This document shows, piece by piece, positions 23,956 through 32,512 of a stretch of 64,000 bases of DNA. The position numbers and the translations under genes were made by a program. Under the pieces are notes generated by a model. The model saw nothing but the letters and a program-made list of their open reading frames with translations. It searched no databases and was not told the DNA's origin. This DNA is from Bog-756 sp963813525 (GTDB lineage: Bacteria; Actinomycetota; Acidimicrobiia; Acidimicrobiales; RAAP-2): the NCBI GenBank assembly GCA_963813525.1, contig CAWEZI010000005.1, positions 310,001 to 374,000 on the forward strand, given 5' to 3'. Numbering within the stretch: the stretch's first letter is position 1; each line of letters begins with the position of its first letter.

Positions 23956-25530
23956 ATGACCAGTGGCCGAACCCATGCCATGGACCATGTCGTCGTGGTC
24001 CTGTTCGAGAATCGCTCTTTGGACAACGTGCTTGGCCACCTCTACGGACCCGAGGACGGCAAGACCTTCGAGGGGGTCATCGGCAAGGACCTCTCGAATC
24101 CGATTCCCGAGTGGGCCGAGCACGGGTCCGACCGCAAGGTGGTGCCCTACACGGTGGCCACCGACATGGACAGCCCCAATCCTGATTCGGGCGAGGAGTA
24201 CCCGCACACCAACACACAGCTCTACAACATCCTGAGCGAGGAGAACCGCTTCAAGCTGGGTGAGGACATCACAGCCCCTTGGAACGCCCCCAAACCGGGT
24301 CAGACGCCGACCATGGACGGTTACGTCACCGACTACATCAGCGCCTTCACCGCTGAGGTGGGCCGTCAGCCCACCTATGAGGAGTACTCACAGATCATGA
24401 CCGGGTTCACCCCCGAACAGGTCCCCGTGCTCAACGGACTGGCCCGTGGGTTCGGGGTCTTCGATCACTGGTTCTGCGAGGTGCCGTCCCAGACCTTCAT
24501 GAACCGCTCCTTCTGGACGGCGGCAACGTCGTCAGGACTGACCGTGAACAGCCCGGCCAAGAAGTGGTTGACCAACAACGACGCCGAGACGGTCTTCAAC
24601 CGGCTGGAAGATCACGACAAGACCTGGAAGGTGTACGTGGCCGAGCCCATGCAGTTCTCAGCCACTGCCGTGATCCACTACCAGCGGCTGAAGGATCGCT
24701 GTGCCACCCACTTCGTGCCTTTCTCCCAGTTCGAGGCAGACGCCGCTAATGGAGAGTTGGCCGACTTCTCCTTCATCGAGCCGTGCCTGATCATCGGGCA
24801 CAGCGACTACCACCCCGCCGCCGGTCGGGCCATGGGACACGGCCTCAACATTCCGAGCGTGGACCCTCCGTCGTCAATCTTGGGTGGCGAGGCGTTCCTG
24901 TCGCGGATCTATGACGCCTATCGGGGGATGCAGTCCCCGACCGGAGCCAACGTGTGGAACACCACCCTGCTGGTCGGATGGGATGAACCAGGCGGCACCT
25001 ACGACCATGTACCTCCCGGACCGGTCCCTCCGCCCGACCCGGCGACTCCAGCGGGCGAGTGTGGCTTCACGTTCGACCGCTCGGGCTATCGAGTCCCAGC
25101 CATCGTCATCTCCCCGTGGGTGGCCGAAGGCGACGTCTTCAACGAGGAGCACCGTCATACCTCGCTGATCGCCACCCTGCGTGAGCAGTGGAACCTCGGA
25201 GAACCGTTCACCGGGCGAGATGCCGCCGCTCGGACGTTCTCCCACGCCTTCACCCTCGACACCCCACGGGACCCGAAAACGTGGCCAGTGCCAGTAGCAC
25301 GACCGGTTCCCGAGTTCCAGGAGGATTTGACGGCCCTCGGACAGGTTGTGTCCCAACTCGGGAAGACCCTGCTCGACGGGCTTCGAGGGTATGCGGAGCA
25401 GAACAACATCAAGCTCGAAGGGCTGCCAGAGGACCCCAACGCCGAGATTCCGCCCGAGCAAGTCCTGACCGTCCTACGTAGTGCCTTCGCCATGTTCTTT
25501 CCTCTCCTGGCTCCCGCCCCTGCCGCGTAG
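23956..25530 (+). CDS. Phospholipase C/acid phosphatase-family phosphoesterase
   Basis: This 524-residue protein of the phosphoesterase family (bacterial phospholipase C, AcpA) has MDHVVVVLFENRSLDNVLGHL with the catalytic/metal ENRSFD-type motif. Later come VFDHWFCEVPSQTFMNRSFW, WDEPGGTYDHVPPG and RVPAIVISPW. I chose the ATG at 23956 with AGAGAGGA 7 bp upstream. There is no Tat or Sec signal, so it may act in the cytoplasm, unlike most phospholipases C. Head-to-head with the arylsulfatase gene, with 155 bp in between for both promoters. Confidence 0.92.
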   Translation: MTSGRTHAMDHVVVVLFENRSLDNVLGHLYGPEDGKTFEGVIGKDLSNPIPEWAEHGSDRKVVPYTVATDMDSPNPDSGEEYPHTNTQLYNILSEENRFKLGEDITAPWNAPKPGQTPTMDGYVTDYISAFTAEVGRQPTYEEYSQIMTGFTPEQVPVLNGLARGFGVFDHWFCEVPSQTFMNRSFWTAATSSGLTVNSPAKKWLTNNDAETVFNRLEDHDKTWKVYVAEPMQFSATAVIHYQRLKDRCATHFVPFSQFEADAANGELADFSFIEPCLIIGHSDYHPAAGRAMGHGLNIPSVDPPSSILGGEAFLSRIYDAYRGMQSPTGANVWNTTLLVGWDEPGGTYDHVPPGPVPPPDPATPAGECGFTFDRSGYRVPAIVISPWVAEGDVFNEEHRHTSLIATLREQWNLGEPFTGRDAAARTFSHAFTLDTPRDPKTWPVPVARPVPEFQEDLTALGQVVSQLGKTLLDGLRGYAEQNNIKLEGLPEDPNAEIPPEQVLTVLRSAFAMFFPLLAPAPAA

Positions 25531-25593
25531 CTGGTTATCCCCTTCGGCCCGATGGCGGCCGGCAGCGTCACCACCACGCGGCACAATGCAAGG

Positions 25594-28500
25594 GTGATCG
25601 TCCTCCATGCCGCGTGGCTGCCTGCTGAGGGCCGTCTGGCCGTGTGGGCCGAGGACGGTGGCAGGCCACGAATGGCGCCGGCCCGGCGCGGACGACCGCC
25701 GCGGCAGCTCCGTCCGCGACCCCATCCGTTCGCCCTGGATGCCGACGGGATCCGACGTGCCGTCACCGAGCTCGGCGGGTCCCAGGTCGGAAGCCCTATG
25801 GCAGTGGGCGAGACCGAATTCGTGCTCCGGCTGCCGGTCGATGGCGGAGGTCCAGCCGGCTCCCCGTGGCTGGAGGACGGGACCGCCCACCCACTGTCCG
25901 ACCCCTCCAACCCCCCGACCCCACTCGGACCACTGGCCCCATGGATCATCCCGGGCCTGCTCCTCGAGTGGTCAGGGGCCCTAACCGTCCCGTCGAGGTT
26001 GGTGGCCGTGGCCGGCGACCCGCTCGGGCTCCCGACCTCGGAGACTTCGGACATTGCCGTGGCCGGCGACCTCCGCTTCGCCGCCCGTGCCGTCGAGGTG
26101 GCACTGGAGTTGATCACCCGGGGCCGTGTGCTGCCCACTCTGGAGTCCACCCCCGACGGATGGGTGGCCCGGTGGCGCCCGGTCATCGACGGGCTCGACC
26201 GTGGTCGGATCGAGGCGCTGCGGTGGGCGCTTCCCGCCTCACTGGTGGCTGCCGATGACGACGGCCGAGGGCAGGACCCGGGCGACGGCGTCCCCGAGGC
26301 GGAGACGACCGACGAGGTCCTCCGCTCTCTGATGTGGGGCTTCACCGACGCCCTGGCACGCCGGCTGGCCGCCGAACGACGGTCCGCCAAACGGATACCC
26401 GCCGGCCGACGACGCCGGCCAGAGGCACCGGGAGTCGTCGACGCCTGGCTGGCCGCCCTGGCCTCCCCCGATGGCGTGGTGGAGGAGGACGGCGACGGGC
26501 TGGCGGCACTGGCCGGAAGGCTCGGTGACTGGCAGGCGACGGCGACCACCCAGGCCGAACCTGTCCGGACCTGCTTCCGGATCGTCCCCCCGGCCGACGA
26601 CCCTGCGGACGTTCCAGGAGCGGGGACCGACGACCAGGGTCCCGACCGGGCGGCAGGCCGGCGTAATAAGGCGGCGCCTCCAGCGATGGACGAGTGGCGG
26701 ATCGAGTTCGACCTGCAGGCAGTTGACGACCCGAGCCTGCTGGTCACCGCAGACGCTGTGTGGAGTGACGGTCCCGAGCTCACCGCCCTGGAGCGTCACG
26801 TCGCCCACCCCGACGAGCATCTTCTGCGCGGCCTCGGCCGGGCCGCCCGGCTGGTCCCCTCGCTCGGTCCGGCCCTGGCCGACATGGCCCCGACCGGCCA
26901 GTCCACCGACGCCGGCGGCATCCTCGCTTTCCTACGTGACGGTGCCCCGGTTCTGGAGGAGGCGGGATTCGGGGTGATGTCGCCACCGTGGTGGCGATCG
27001 TCCCGCGCCCGGCTGGCCCTCCGACTGAAGGTCCGGACGGGCACGAAGACCGCAGGCCCGGCTGGTGCCATCGGGCTGGAGGGCCTCTGTGATATCCGGT
27101 GGGAGGCGGTGCTCGGAGACGACACCCTGGGGCTGAGCGAGCTCCGTCAACTGGCCCGTCTCAAGCAACCGCTGGTCCGGCTGCGCGGCCAGTGGGTGGA
27201 GCTGCACGAGGAGGACCTGGCCGCCGCCATCACCGCGGTGGCCAAGAGGGGCGCCACCGCCGGCCGAATGACGGCTGGCCAGGTGCTGCAGACGGGCCTC
27301 GGCCTCGAGCAGGCCCCGGGCGGCCTGGCGGTGGACTCGGTGGAGGCGGACGGTTGGCTCGGAGACCTTCTCGCCGGGGCCGACGACCGGCGCCTTCGCG
27401 GCATCCCGACGCCGCAGGGCTTCGCCGGCCAGTTGCGGCCGTACCAGGAGCGCGGGCTCGGATGGCTGGCCTTCCTCGGCGATCTCGGTCTCGGGGCCTG
27501 CCTGGCCGACGACATGGGACTGGGCAAGACGGCCCAACTCCTGGCTCTGCTGGTCGAGGAGCGCGCCGGCGATGGCCAAGTACCGGCTGGTCGATCGGAA
27601 CACACGACGGCCCGGACCAAGCAGCGACCCCATACCCGAGCCCACGCCTCGGCCCCGGGCCCGGGCCCGACCCTCGTGCTGTGCCCCATGTCCCTGGTCG
27701 GCAACTGGCAGCGCGAGGTCGCTCGCTTCGCCCCGAAACTGTCGGTCTACGTCCATCACGGCCCGGCCCGCCTCAGCGGGAAGGCCTTTACCCGCCACGC
27801 CGGCGCGGTGGACCTCGTCCTCTCGACCTACGGCCTGGCCGCCCGCGACCAGCAACTGTTGGCCACGGTGCCGTGGCGGCGGATGGTGCTCGACGAGGCG
27901 CAGCAGATCAAGAACAGCGCGGCCCGGACCACCCAGAGTGTCCGGGCCATACCGGCCGAACGCCGTATCGCCATGACCGGCACGCCCGTCGAGAACCGGC
28001 TGTCCGAGCTGTGGTCGATCATGCAGTTTCTCAATCCGGGCATGCTCGGCTCGGAGAGGGCCTTCCGCGACCGGTTCGCTCTTCCCATCGAGCGCGACGG
28101 CGACGACGAGGCCGCCGCCCGCCTCCGGCATATCACCGGCCCCTTCGTGCTCCGCCGTCTGAAGACAGACCGGTCGATCATCACCGACCTGCCCGACAAG
28201 CTCGAGATGAAGGAGTTCTGCAACCTGACCCGTGAACAGGCCACTCTCTACCAGGCCGTGGTGGACGACATGCTGGCCCGCATCGACGAAGCCGAGGGAA
28301 TCGAACGTCGGGGCCTTGTTCTCGCCACCATGTTGAAGCTCAAGCAGGTGTGCAATCACCCCGCCCACTTCCTGGGTGACGGTTCGTCGATCAGCGGTCG
28401 CTCGGGAAAGGTGTCGCGCCTAGTCGAGGTTCTGGAGGAGGCGGTGGCCGAAGGCGACCGCTCGCTTGTCTTCACCCAGTTCACCGAAATGGGGGAGATG

Positions 28501-28944
28501 CTCGAGCGCCACCTTCGTCAGCGGTTGGGCTGCAAGGTCCTCTGGCTGCACGGCGGGGTGCCGAAAAAGAAGCGGGACGCCATGGTCGAGCAGTTCCAGG
28601 GTGAAGGAGGCGCGCCGGTGTTCCTGCTCTCGCTCAAGGCCGGGGGCACCGGCCTGAACCTGACGGGGGCGACCCACGTGGTGCATTTCGACCGCTGGTG
28701 GAACCCGGCCGTGGAGGACCAGGCCACCGACCGGGCCTTCCGCATCGGCCAGAAGCGGAACGTCCAGGTGCGGAAGTTCATCTGCGGGGGAACCCTCGAA
28801 GAGCGGATCGACGCCATGATCGAGGCGAAGCGCGCCCTGGCCGACCGCATCGTCGGATCGGGAGAGGGCTGGATCACCGAGCTGTCCACGGAGCAGCTCC
28901 GCCAGGTGGTCGCCCTCTCGGCCGACGCGGTGGGGGAGGACTGA
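25594..28944 (+). CDS. SNF2/HelZ-type DEAD/DEAH-box helicase
   Basis: This 1116-residue protein has an N-terminal actinobacterial SNF2-associated region (about 1-600) and a complete SNF2 ATPase: DDMGLGKT (I), STYGLAARD (Ic), LDEAQQIKN (II), MTGTPVENRLSELW (III), FTQFTEMGEML (IV), LSLKAGGTGLNL (V) and QATDRAFRIGQ (VI). The start is the GTG at 25594, where the conserved IVLHAAWLP begins; an upstream start at 25552 adds 14 unconserved residues. The stop overlaps the SWIM gene start (TGATG). Together they likely remodel protein-nucleic acid complexes, perhaps RNA polymerase or repair complexes. The exact role is unknown. Confidence 0.94.
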   Translation: MIVLHAAWLPAEGRLAVWAEDGGRPRMAPARRGRPPRQLRPRPHPFALDADGIRRAVTELGGSQVGSPMAVGETEFVLRLPVDGGGPAGSPWLEDGTAHPLSDPSNPPTPLGPLAPWIIPGLLLEWSGALTVPSRLVAVAGDPLGLPTSETSDIAVAGDLRFAARAVEVALELITRGRVLPTLESTPDGWVARWRPVIDGLDRGRIEALRWALPASLVAADDDGRGQDPGDGVPEAETTDEVLRSLMWGFTDALARRLAAERRSAKRIPAGRRRRPEAPGVVDAWLAALASPDGVVEEDGDGLAALAGRLGDWQATATTQAEPVRTCFRIVPPADDPADVPGAGTDDQGPDRAAGRRNKAAPPAMDEWRIEFDLQAVDDPSLLVTADAVWSDGPELTALERHVAHPDEHLLRGLGRAARLVPSLGPALADMAPTGQSTDAGGILAFLRDGAPVLEEAGFGVMSPPWWRSSRARLALRLKVRTGTKTAGPAGAIGLEGLCDIRWEAVLGDDTLGLSELRQLARLKQPLVRLRGQWVELHEEDLAAAITAVAKRGATAGRMTAGQVLQTGLGLEQAPGGLAVDSVEADGWLGDLLAGADDRRLRGIPTPQGFAGQLRPYQERGLGWLAFLGDLGLGACLADDMGLGKTAQLLALLVEERAGDGQVPAGRSEHTTARTKQRPHTRAHASAPGPGPTLVLCPMSLVGNWQREVARFAPKLSVYVHHGPARLSGKAFTRHAGAVDLVLSTYGLAARDQQLLATVPWRRMVLDEAQQIKNSAARTTQSVRAIPAERRIAMTGTPVENRLSELWSIMQFLNPGMLGSERAFRDRFALPIERDGDDEAAARLRHITGPFVLRRLKTDRSIITDLPDKLEMKEFCNLTREQATLYQAVVDDMLARIDEAEGIERRGLVLATMLKLKQVCNHPAHFLGDGSSISGRSGKVSRLVEVLEEAVAEGDRSLVFTQFTEMGEMLERHLRQRLGCKVLWLHGGVPKKKRDAMVEQFQGEGGAPVFLLSLKAGGTGLNLTGATHVVHFDRWWNPAVEDQATDRAFRIGQKRNVQVRKFICGGTLEERIDAMIEAKRALADRIVGSGEGWITELSTEQLRQVVALSADAVGED

Positions 28945-29912
28945 TGGCGCCCCGCCGCCCGAGCTCGCGTGGTCCCACGGGGTGGTCACGGCGTCCCGCC
29001 GACGGATGGTGGCCACCCCCCTCGAAGCCCATCGCCGTCGAGGGTGGTCTGCAGGCCCGCAGCCGGCGGGGCCGGATCGGCGAAACCTGGTGGTCGCAGC
29101 GGTTCATCGCCGTACTCGAGGCGTTCGGCATGGGCGGCCGTCTGCAGCGGGGCAAGCGCTATGCCCGGACGGGCCAGGTGCTCTCCATGGAGGTGGCCGC
29201 AGGGCAGGTGAAGGCCTCCGTGCAGGGGTCGCGGACCAAGCCCTACCGGGTGTTCATCGAGACGGACGTGCTTACCAGCTCCGAGTGGGACGCCATCGAG
29301 GGCGTCATGGCGTCGAGCGCGGTCTTCGCTGCCAGGTTGCTGGCCGACGAGATGCCCGAGGAGATCGAGGAAGCGTTCGCCGAATCGTCGACCTCGCTGT
29401 TCCCGACCTCGCTCGACGAGATCACCTCGGCTTGCTCCTGCCCGGACTGGGAGAACCCGTGCAAGCACATCGCCGCCGTCTACTACCTGTTGGCCGAGGC
29501 CTTCGACGCCGATCCCTTCCTCATCCTCGCCTGGCGCGGAAGGGCGAAGGACGAGCTGCTCACCGGTCTGCGGGCCCGCCGCCGGAGGTCGGACCCGGAT
29601 AACGGGAATCCGTCGAGTGCCGCGCCCCGGTCGGGTGCTACCGGACCGTTCGGCTGGCCGGCGGCCGATGCCGAGCACACCACGTCAGGAAAGGACGCCA
29701 ACTCCACTTTCACCTGGGGCACGGACGCCGACCTGGCGCCCATCCCCACCCGGCCCCGCCTGGCCGTTGCCCCCGATCTGATCCTCCGGCAGCTCGACCC
29801 CGCCCCGCTCGGCCCGGACCAGGGGCGGATTGCCGAGGACCTCCGTGCCCTGTACGAGGTGATCACCGCCGGTGCGGCGGCCGTTGCCGGTGACGAGGAG
29901 TCGGAAGGGTGA
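28944..29912 (+). CDS. SWIM zinc-finger protein
   Basis: The protein has 322 residues. The SWIM motif is CSCPDWENPCKHIAAVYYLL (C-x-C-xn-C-x-H) at about residues 167-187. An N-terminal basic region (GETWWSQRFIAVLEAFGMGGRLQRGKRYAR) is typical of the partner protein of SNF2/HelZ helicases in actinobacteria. It is translationally coupled to the helicase through overlapping stop and start codons, so the two probably act in one complex. The long acidic-proline C-terminus is unconserved. Converges with the frameshifted membrane gene. Confidence 0.92.
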   Translation: MAPRRPSSRGPTGWSRRPADGWWPPPSKPIAVEGGLQARSRRGRIGETWWSQRFIAVLEAFGMGGRLQRGKRYARTGQVLSMEVAAGQVKASVQGSRTKPYRVFIETDVLTSSEWDAIEGVMASSAVFAARLLADEMPEEIEEAFAESSTSLFPTSLDEITSACSCPDWENPCKHIAAVYYLLAEAFDADPFLILAWRGRAKDELLTGLRARRRRSDPDNGNPSSAAPRSGATGPFGWPAADAEHTTSGKDANSTFTWGTDADLAPIPTRPRLAVAPDLILRQLDPAPLGPDQGRIAEDLRALYEVITAGAAAVAGDEESEG

Positions 29913-30000
29913 AGGCACAGGAGGGAGGCTCCAAAGTGGGCCTCAGATTGTGGCCCCGTGCCGTGCGTTGCAGGTTGGTGGCGCCGATGGATGCCGGCTA

Positions 30001-30048
30001 CATCCAGCTAAATCCGGCTAAATCCAGCTGAATCCAGCTGAATCCAGC
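30001..30048. repeat. Five degenerate 10-bp tandem repeats (AATCCAGCTN)
   Basis: Units of AATCCAGCTA/AATCCGGCTA/AATCCAGCTG recur every 10 bp between two convergent genes, ending just before the 3' end of the next gene. The period is close to a helical turn. This could be slippage only. Confidence 0.7.
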
Positions 30049-30053
30049 GCCCA

Positions 30054-30714
30054 TCACTTCAAGATGTTGACGGCCCGGGCAATTACGAGGCCCAGGACAG
30101 CGAGACAGGCTGTTGCCTGCACCGCCATGGCCAGCTTTGCCCAGCGAGAAAGCGGCATCACGTCGGTTGGGCTGAACGCGGTGGCGTTGGTGAATCCAAG
30201 GTACAGGTAGTCGAAGAACTCAGGTCGCCACCCCGGCCGAGCCACATGGGAGTTGAGGTGCTCGGGGAAGGCGAAATCGGGGAATTCCGGGGCTGCTCGC
30301 GCGTGGGTCTCCGGCCCTCCGCTATCGAGCTCCCAGTAGAGGAAGGAGAAGGTGATGATCACATAGACCCATACGAGGGACCCGACCCGCAGCAGCTGGC
30401 CCGGAGAATTCGGTCTCGGGTCCCCCACGGATGAGATCGATGACCAGTCGGGTGGTAACTGCGGCAGCTCCGGCAATCAGAATGGCGACGAGTCCGATAG
30501 AGAGGGCGCGAACGAACGCCGACCGACGGTCGATCCTGCCCGGGTCGGCAATGACCAGGGCAATGAGAAGCAGGGCTTCGACGACCGGGATGATCCACTC
30601 CGGTCCCAGACTGAATCTCGGAGGGAGCAGAAACGGTAACGCCATGGCAACGACCAGGGTGACGGCCATCGGCCAGCGCTTCTCTCCACTGACAGGGATG
30701 CTTGTCGTCTTCAT
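30054..30714 (-). pseudogene. Conserved membrane protein split by a +1 frameshift
   Basis: The N-terminal part (from the ATG at 30714) gives four hydrophobic helices and ends in ...RLVIDLIRGGPETEFSG. The rest of the family-like sequence (GQLLRVGSLVWVYVIITFSFLYWELDSGGP ... SPTDVMPLSRWAKLAMAVQATACL) continues in another frame to 30054. Removing one C from the CCC at 30400-30402 joins them as ...FSGQLLRVGS..., as expected. The product would be about 219 residues with six membrane segments, with a WYWELD-like and an ion-channel-like FTNATAFSPTD motif. Either a sequencing/assembly slip or a real inactivating mutation. Function unknown. Confidence 0.75.
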
Positions 30715-30966
30715 CTCCCGACCGCAGGCCGGCCTGGCGTCGGGCCCGTTAGCGGTTGCGCCGATCCATTGAGTCCGGCGAACAGATAGGAAATCCTCGC
30801 CCGCCCCGCACGTAGACCCCTCCTTATCTGTTGCTCAAAGCTCATGAGCTATGAACGGGTAGGAGGTCCACTTTTCACCGACTACCCGAGTGGCGGTCGT
30901 CGATCCACTCACGAGCGATCGCCGGGCTGCGCCGTCGCCGACCGATTGCGCTGTGCGCTTCGGTCA
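30715..30966. other. 252-bp intergenic with palindromes
   Basis: AACAGATA (30781-30788) pairs with TATCTGTT (30825-30832), and AGCTCATGAGCT (30839-30850) is a perfect 12-bp palindrome. They lie between the GAP-family gene end and the next minus-strand gene start, so they may be operators or a terminator. No gene was seen here. Confidence 0.45.
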
Positions 30967-31620
30967 TCATGTGACGATCACGTAGATGCTCTTGCCGACC
31001 AGCCAGAATCCGAGCACCAAAGAAATAACGACGATCACCTGGTCGGTATGGGTGTCGATCCAGGCTCGGGTCGAAGCCAGAAACGCCTGGCACTTTTCGG
31101 GCCTGAAGGCGGCGTAAATCTCCATGGCCAGGTAAACGGCGGTAGCGACCACGCAGAACAGGAACAACGCGATGTAGCTCTGCCACGACGACAATTTGGC
31201 TTCCGTGATGGTGGCAACCCCGGCAGCGACCAGACCCCATGGCTGGGTCAGAGGGCCCAGGCCCATGGCGTACCACGGCGTCATGTTGTCGATGCCGGTC
31301 TGCCACTTGGGTGTCTTCTTCGGCTTCTTCGGCTTTCCCATCTTCCGCCACTGTCGAATGCCGATGAGCACGAGCGCCACCCCGATGGCGATCTTTATGG
31401 CAAGGGCGGCGAGGGATGGTGCCGTGCTCGGTTTGGGCGGCTTGTTGCCGGTGAGCAGCACCGTGCCGGCCACCACGACGGCCAGCGAGACGAGCCATCC
31501 GAAGATGAAAGCGGCCCCCTTCCGTACGCCACCCTTGGACGCCAGTATGAGGATGAAAGCCGTGAGGGGGATCGGCTCGAGCGTGATGACCAGACCGATG
31601 AGGACCAGATCAAGAGTCAC
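30967..31620 (-). CDS. GAP-family (Sap/sulfolipid-1-addressing type) membrane protein
   Basis: This 217-residue protein has six membrane segments. The opening LVLIGLVITLEPIPLTAFILILASKGG carries the conserved EPxPL/T pattern of the GAP family, and the loop WQTGIDNMTPWYAMGLGPLTQPWGLVAAG is also typical. Related mycobacterial proteins act in export or addressing of glycolipids. The start is a GTG with AAGGAG 12 bp upstream, a long spacing. It lies downstream of the PLDc_N-SHOCT gene and the 30-residue membrane peptide, but a hairpin at 31685-31710 separates it from them. Confidence 0.85.
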   Translation of the reverse strand: MTLDLVLIGLVITLEPIPLTAFILILASKGGVRKGAAFIFGWLVSLAVVVAGTVLLTGNKPPKPSTAPSLAALAIKIAIGVALVLIGIRQWRKMGKPKKPKKTPKWQTGIDNMTPWYAMGLGPLTQPWGLVAAGVATITEAKLSSWQSYIALFLFCVVATAVYLAMEIYAAFRPEKCQAFLASTRAWIDTHTDQVIVVISLVLGFWLVGKSIYVIVT

Positions 31621-31684
31621 GCCGGCGGAGCACTCCTTGACGGTGTCGGCCTCAACTTTTGGACGCCCACCGGCTGCGTCCGGT

Positions 31685-31710
31685 TCCCGACCCCAAGGCC
31701 GGGGTCGGGA
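31685..31710 (-). terminator. 10-bp GC-rich stem-loop downstream of the small membrane peptide
   Basis: TCCCGACCCC pairs perfectly with GGGGTCGGGA around AAGGCC, 18 bp past the stop of the 31729-31821 gene and upstream of the GAP-family gene. Likely an intrinsic terminator or attenuator without a T-run. Confidence 0.65.
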
Positions 31711-31728
31711 CCCGGCTCAGGCTGGCAC

Positions 31729-31821
31729 TCAATCATTGCTCTGGCGAAACTTGCGCACAAAGACCACCACCAACAAGATGGCCATGACGGCGAAGACGAT
31801 TCCCCCTAGGTAGTAGTACAC
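31729..31821 (-). CDS. 30-residue single-span membrane peptide
   Basis: Reading the minus strand from the GTG at 31821 gives (M)YYYLGGIVFAVMAILLVVV followed by FVRKFRQSND and a TGA. This is one clear membrane helix with three Tyr at the N-terminus and a positively charged C-terminal tail (R-K-R). A good AAAAGGGAG site ends 3-4 bp before the GTG. It lies 48 bp after the PLDc_N-SHOCT gene and is followed by a strong hairpin. Site, topology and terminator together support a real small gene, though conservation could not be tested. Confidence 0.6.
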   Translation of the reverse strand: MYYYLGGIVFAVMAILLVVVFVRKFRQSND

Positions 31822-31869
31822 GGAGCTCCCTTTTGTTCCATCTCTGCGGGTGACCGAGTTCTCGCAGAC

Positions 31870-32265
31870 TCAGGCGAGAATCTTCGTCTTCTGGGTTTCG
31901 AACTCGGCGTCAGTGAGGACGCCCTGCTGCTTGAGGTCGGCCAGCTTGGCCAGTTGCTCCGTGGTGGAGCTTCCGGTGCCTGCCGTCTCCTTCACGTAGG
32001 TATCGAAGGCCTTCTGCTGTTGAGCCGCCTGGGCCGCGGCGCGCTCGTGCATCTTTCCGCCCCGGGCGATGAGGTACACAAAGATGCCGAGGAACGGGAG
32101 GATGATGACGAAGAGAACCCACAGCATCTTGGCGCCGCCACCCAGGTCCTGGCTTCGGAATATGTCCGAGAACACGATGATGAGAAGCCAGAACCAGATG
32201 AAGAAGACGAAGAGACCCAGCATCGTGCCGAACAGATCGGCAAGGGGGTAGGTGTAGGCGATCAT
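31870..32265 (-). CDS. PLDc_N + SHOCT membrane protein (copy 2)
   Basis: This 131-residue protein is laid out like the protein at 13730-14134: two membrane helices (LFVFFIWFWLLIIVFSDIFRS and VIILPFLGIFVYLIARG), the MHERAAAQAAQQQKAFDTYV linker and a SHOCT domain (QLAKLADLKQQGVLTDAEFETQKTKIL). It has an AAGGAGAACG site before the ATG. A TCACCC-N5-GGGTGA palindrome lies 157 bp upstream, also seen in the promoter of the adjacent LuxR gene, which suggests control by that regulator. Function unknown; membrane-associated oligomer likely. Confidence 0.9.
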   Translation of the reverse strand: MIAYTYPLADLFGTMLGLFVFFIWFWLLIIVFSDIFRSQDLGGGAKMLWVLFVIILPFLGIFVYLIARGGKMHERAAAQAAQQQKAFDTYVKETAGTGSSTTEQLAKLADLKQQGVLTDAEFETQKTKILA

Positions 32266-32421
32266 CGATCGTTCTCCTTATTTTTTTCGTAGCTGACGCC
32301 TGAACGTCTGCCGACTGACACTCACCCCTGCTCTATGGGGCGGAGCATCGATGGACCAGCTTTGGCGCAGACGTGCAGAAAGGTGCAGGGAGATCGAACC
32401 ACGCTCGGGGCAGGAGGGTCA

Positions 32422-32438
32422 TCACCCTTGAGGGGTGA
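32422..32438. promoter_or_regulatory. TCACCC-N5-GGGTGA palindrome upstream of the PLDc_N-SHOCT gene
   Basis: Perfect 6-bp arms with a 5-bp spacer (TTGAG) lie in the 247-bp gap between the LuxR gene 3' end and the PLDc_N-SHOCT start. Arms and spacing are the same as at 35215-35231. Confidence 0.6.
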
Positions 32439-32512
32439 CTTCGAAAACCGGTCGCCCTGTCCCGAGCCTCCTGAGTCGAGCTCGACCCGACTCCACCGCT
32501 CGGGTCAGACGA

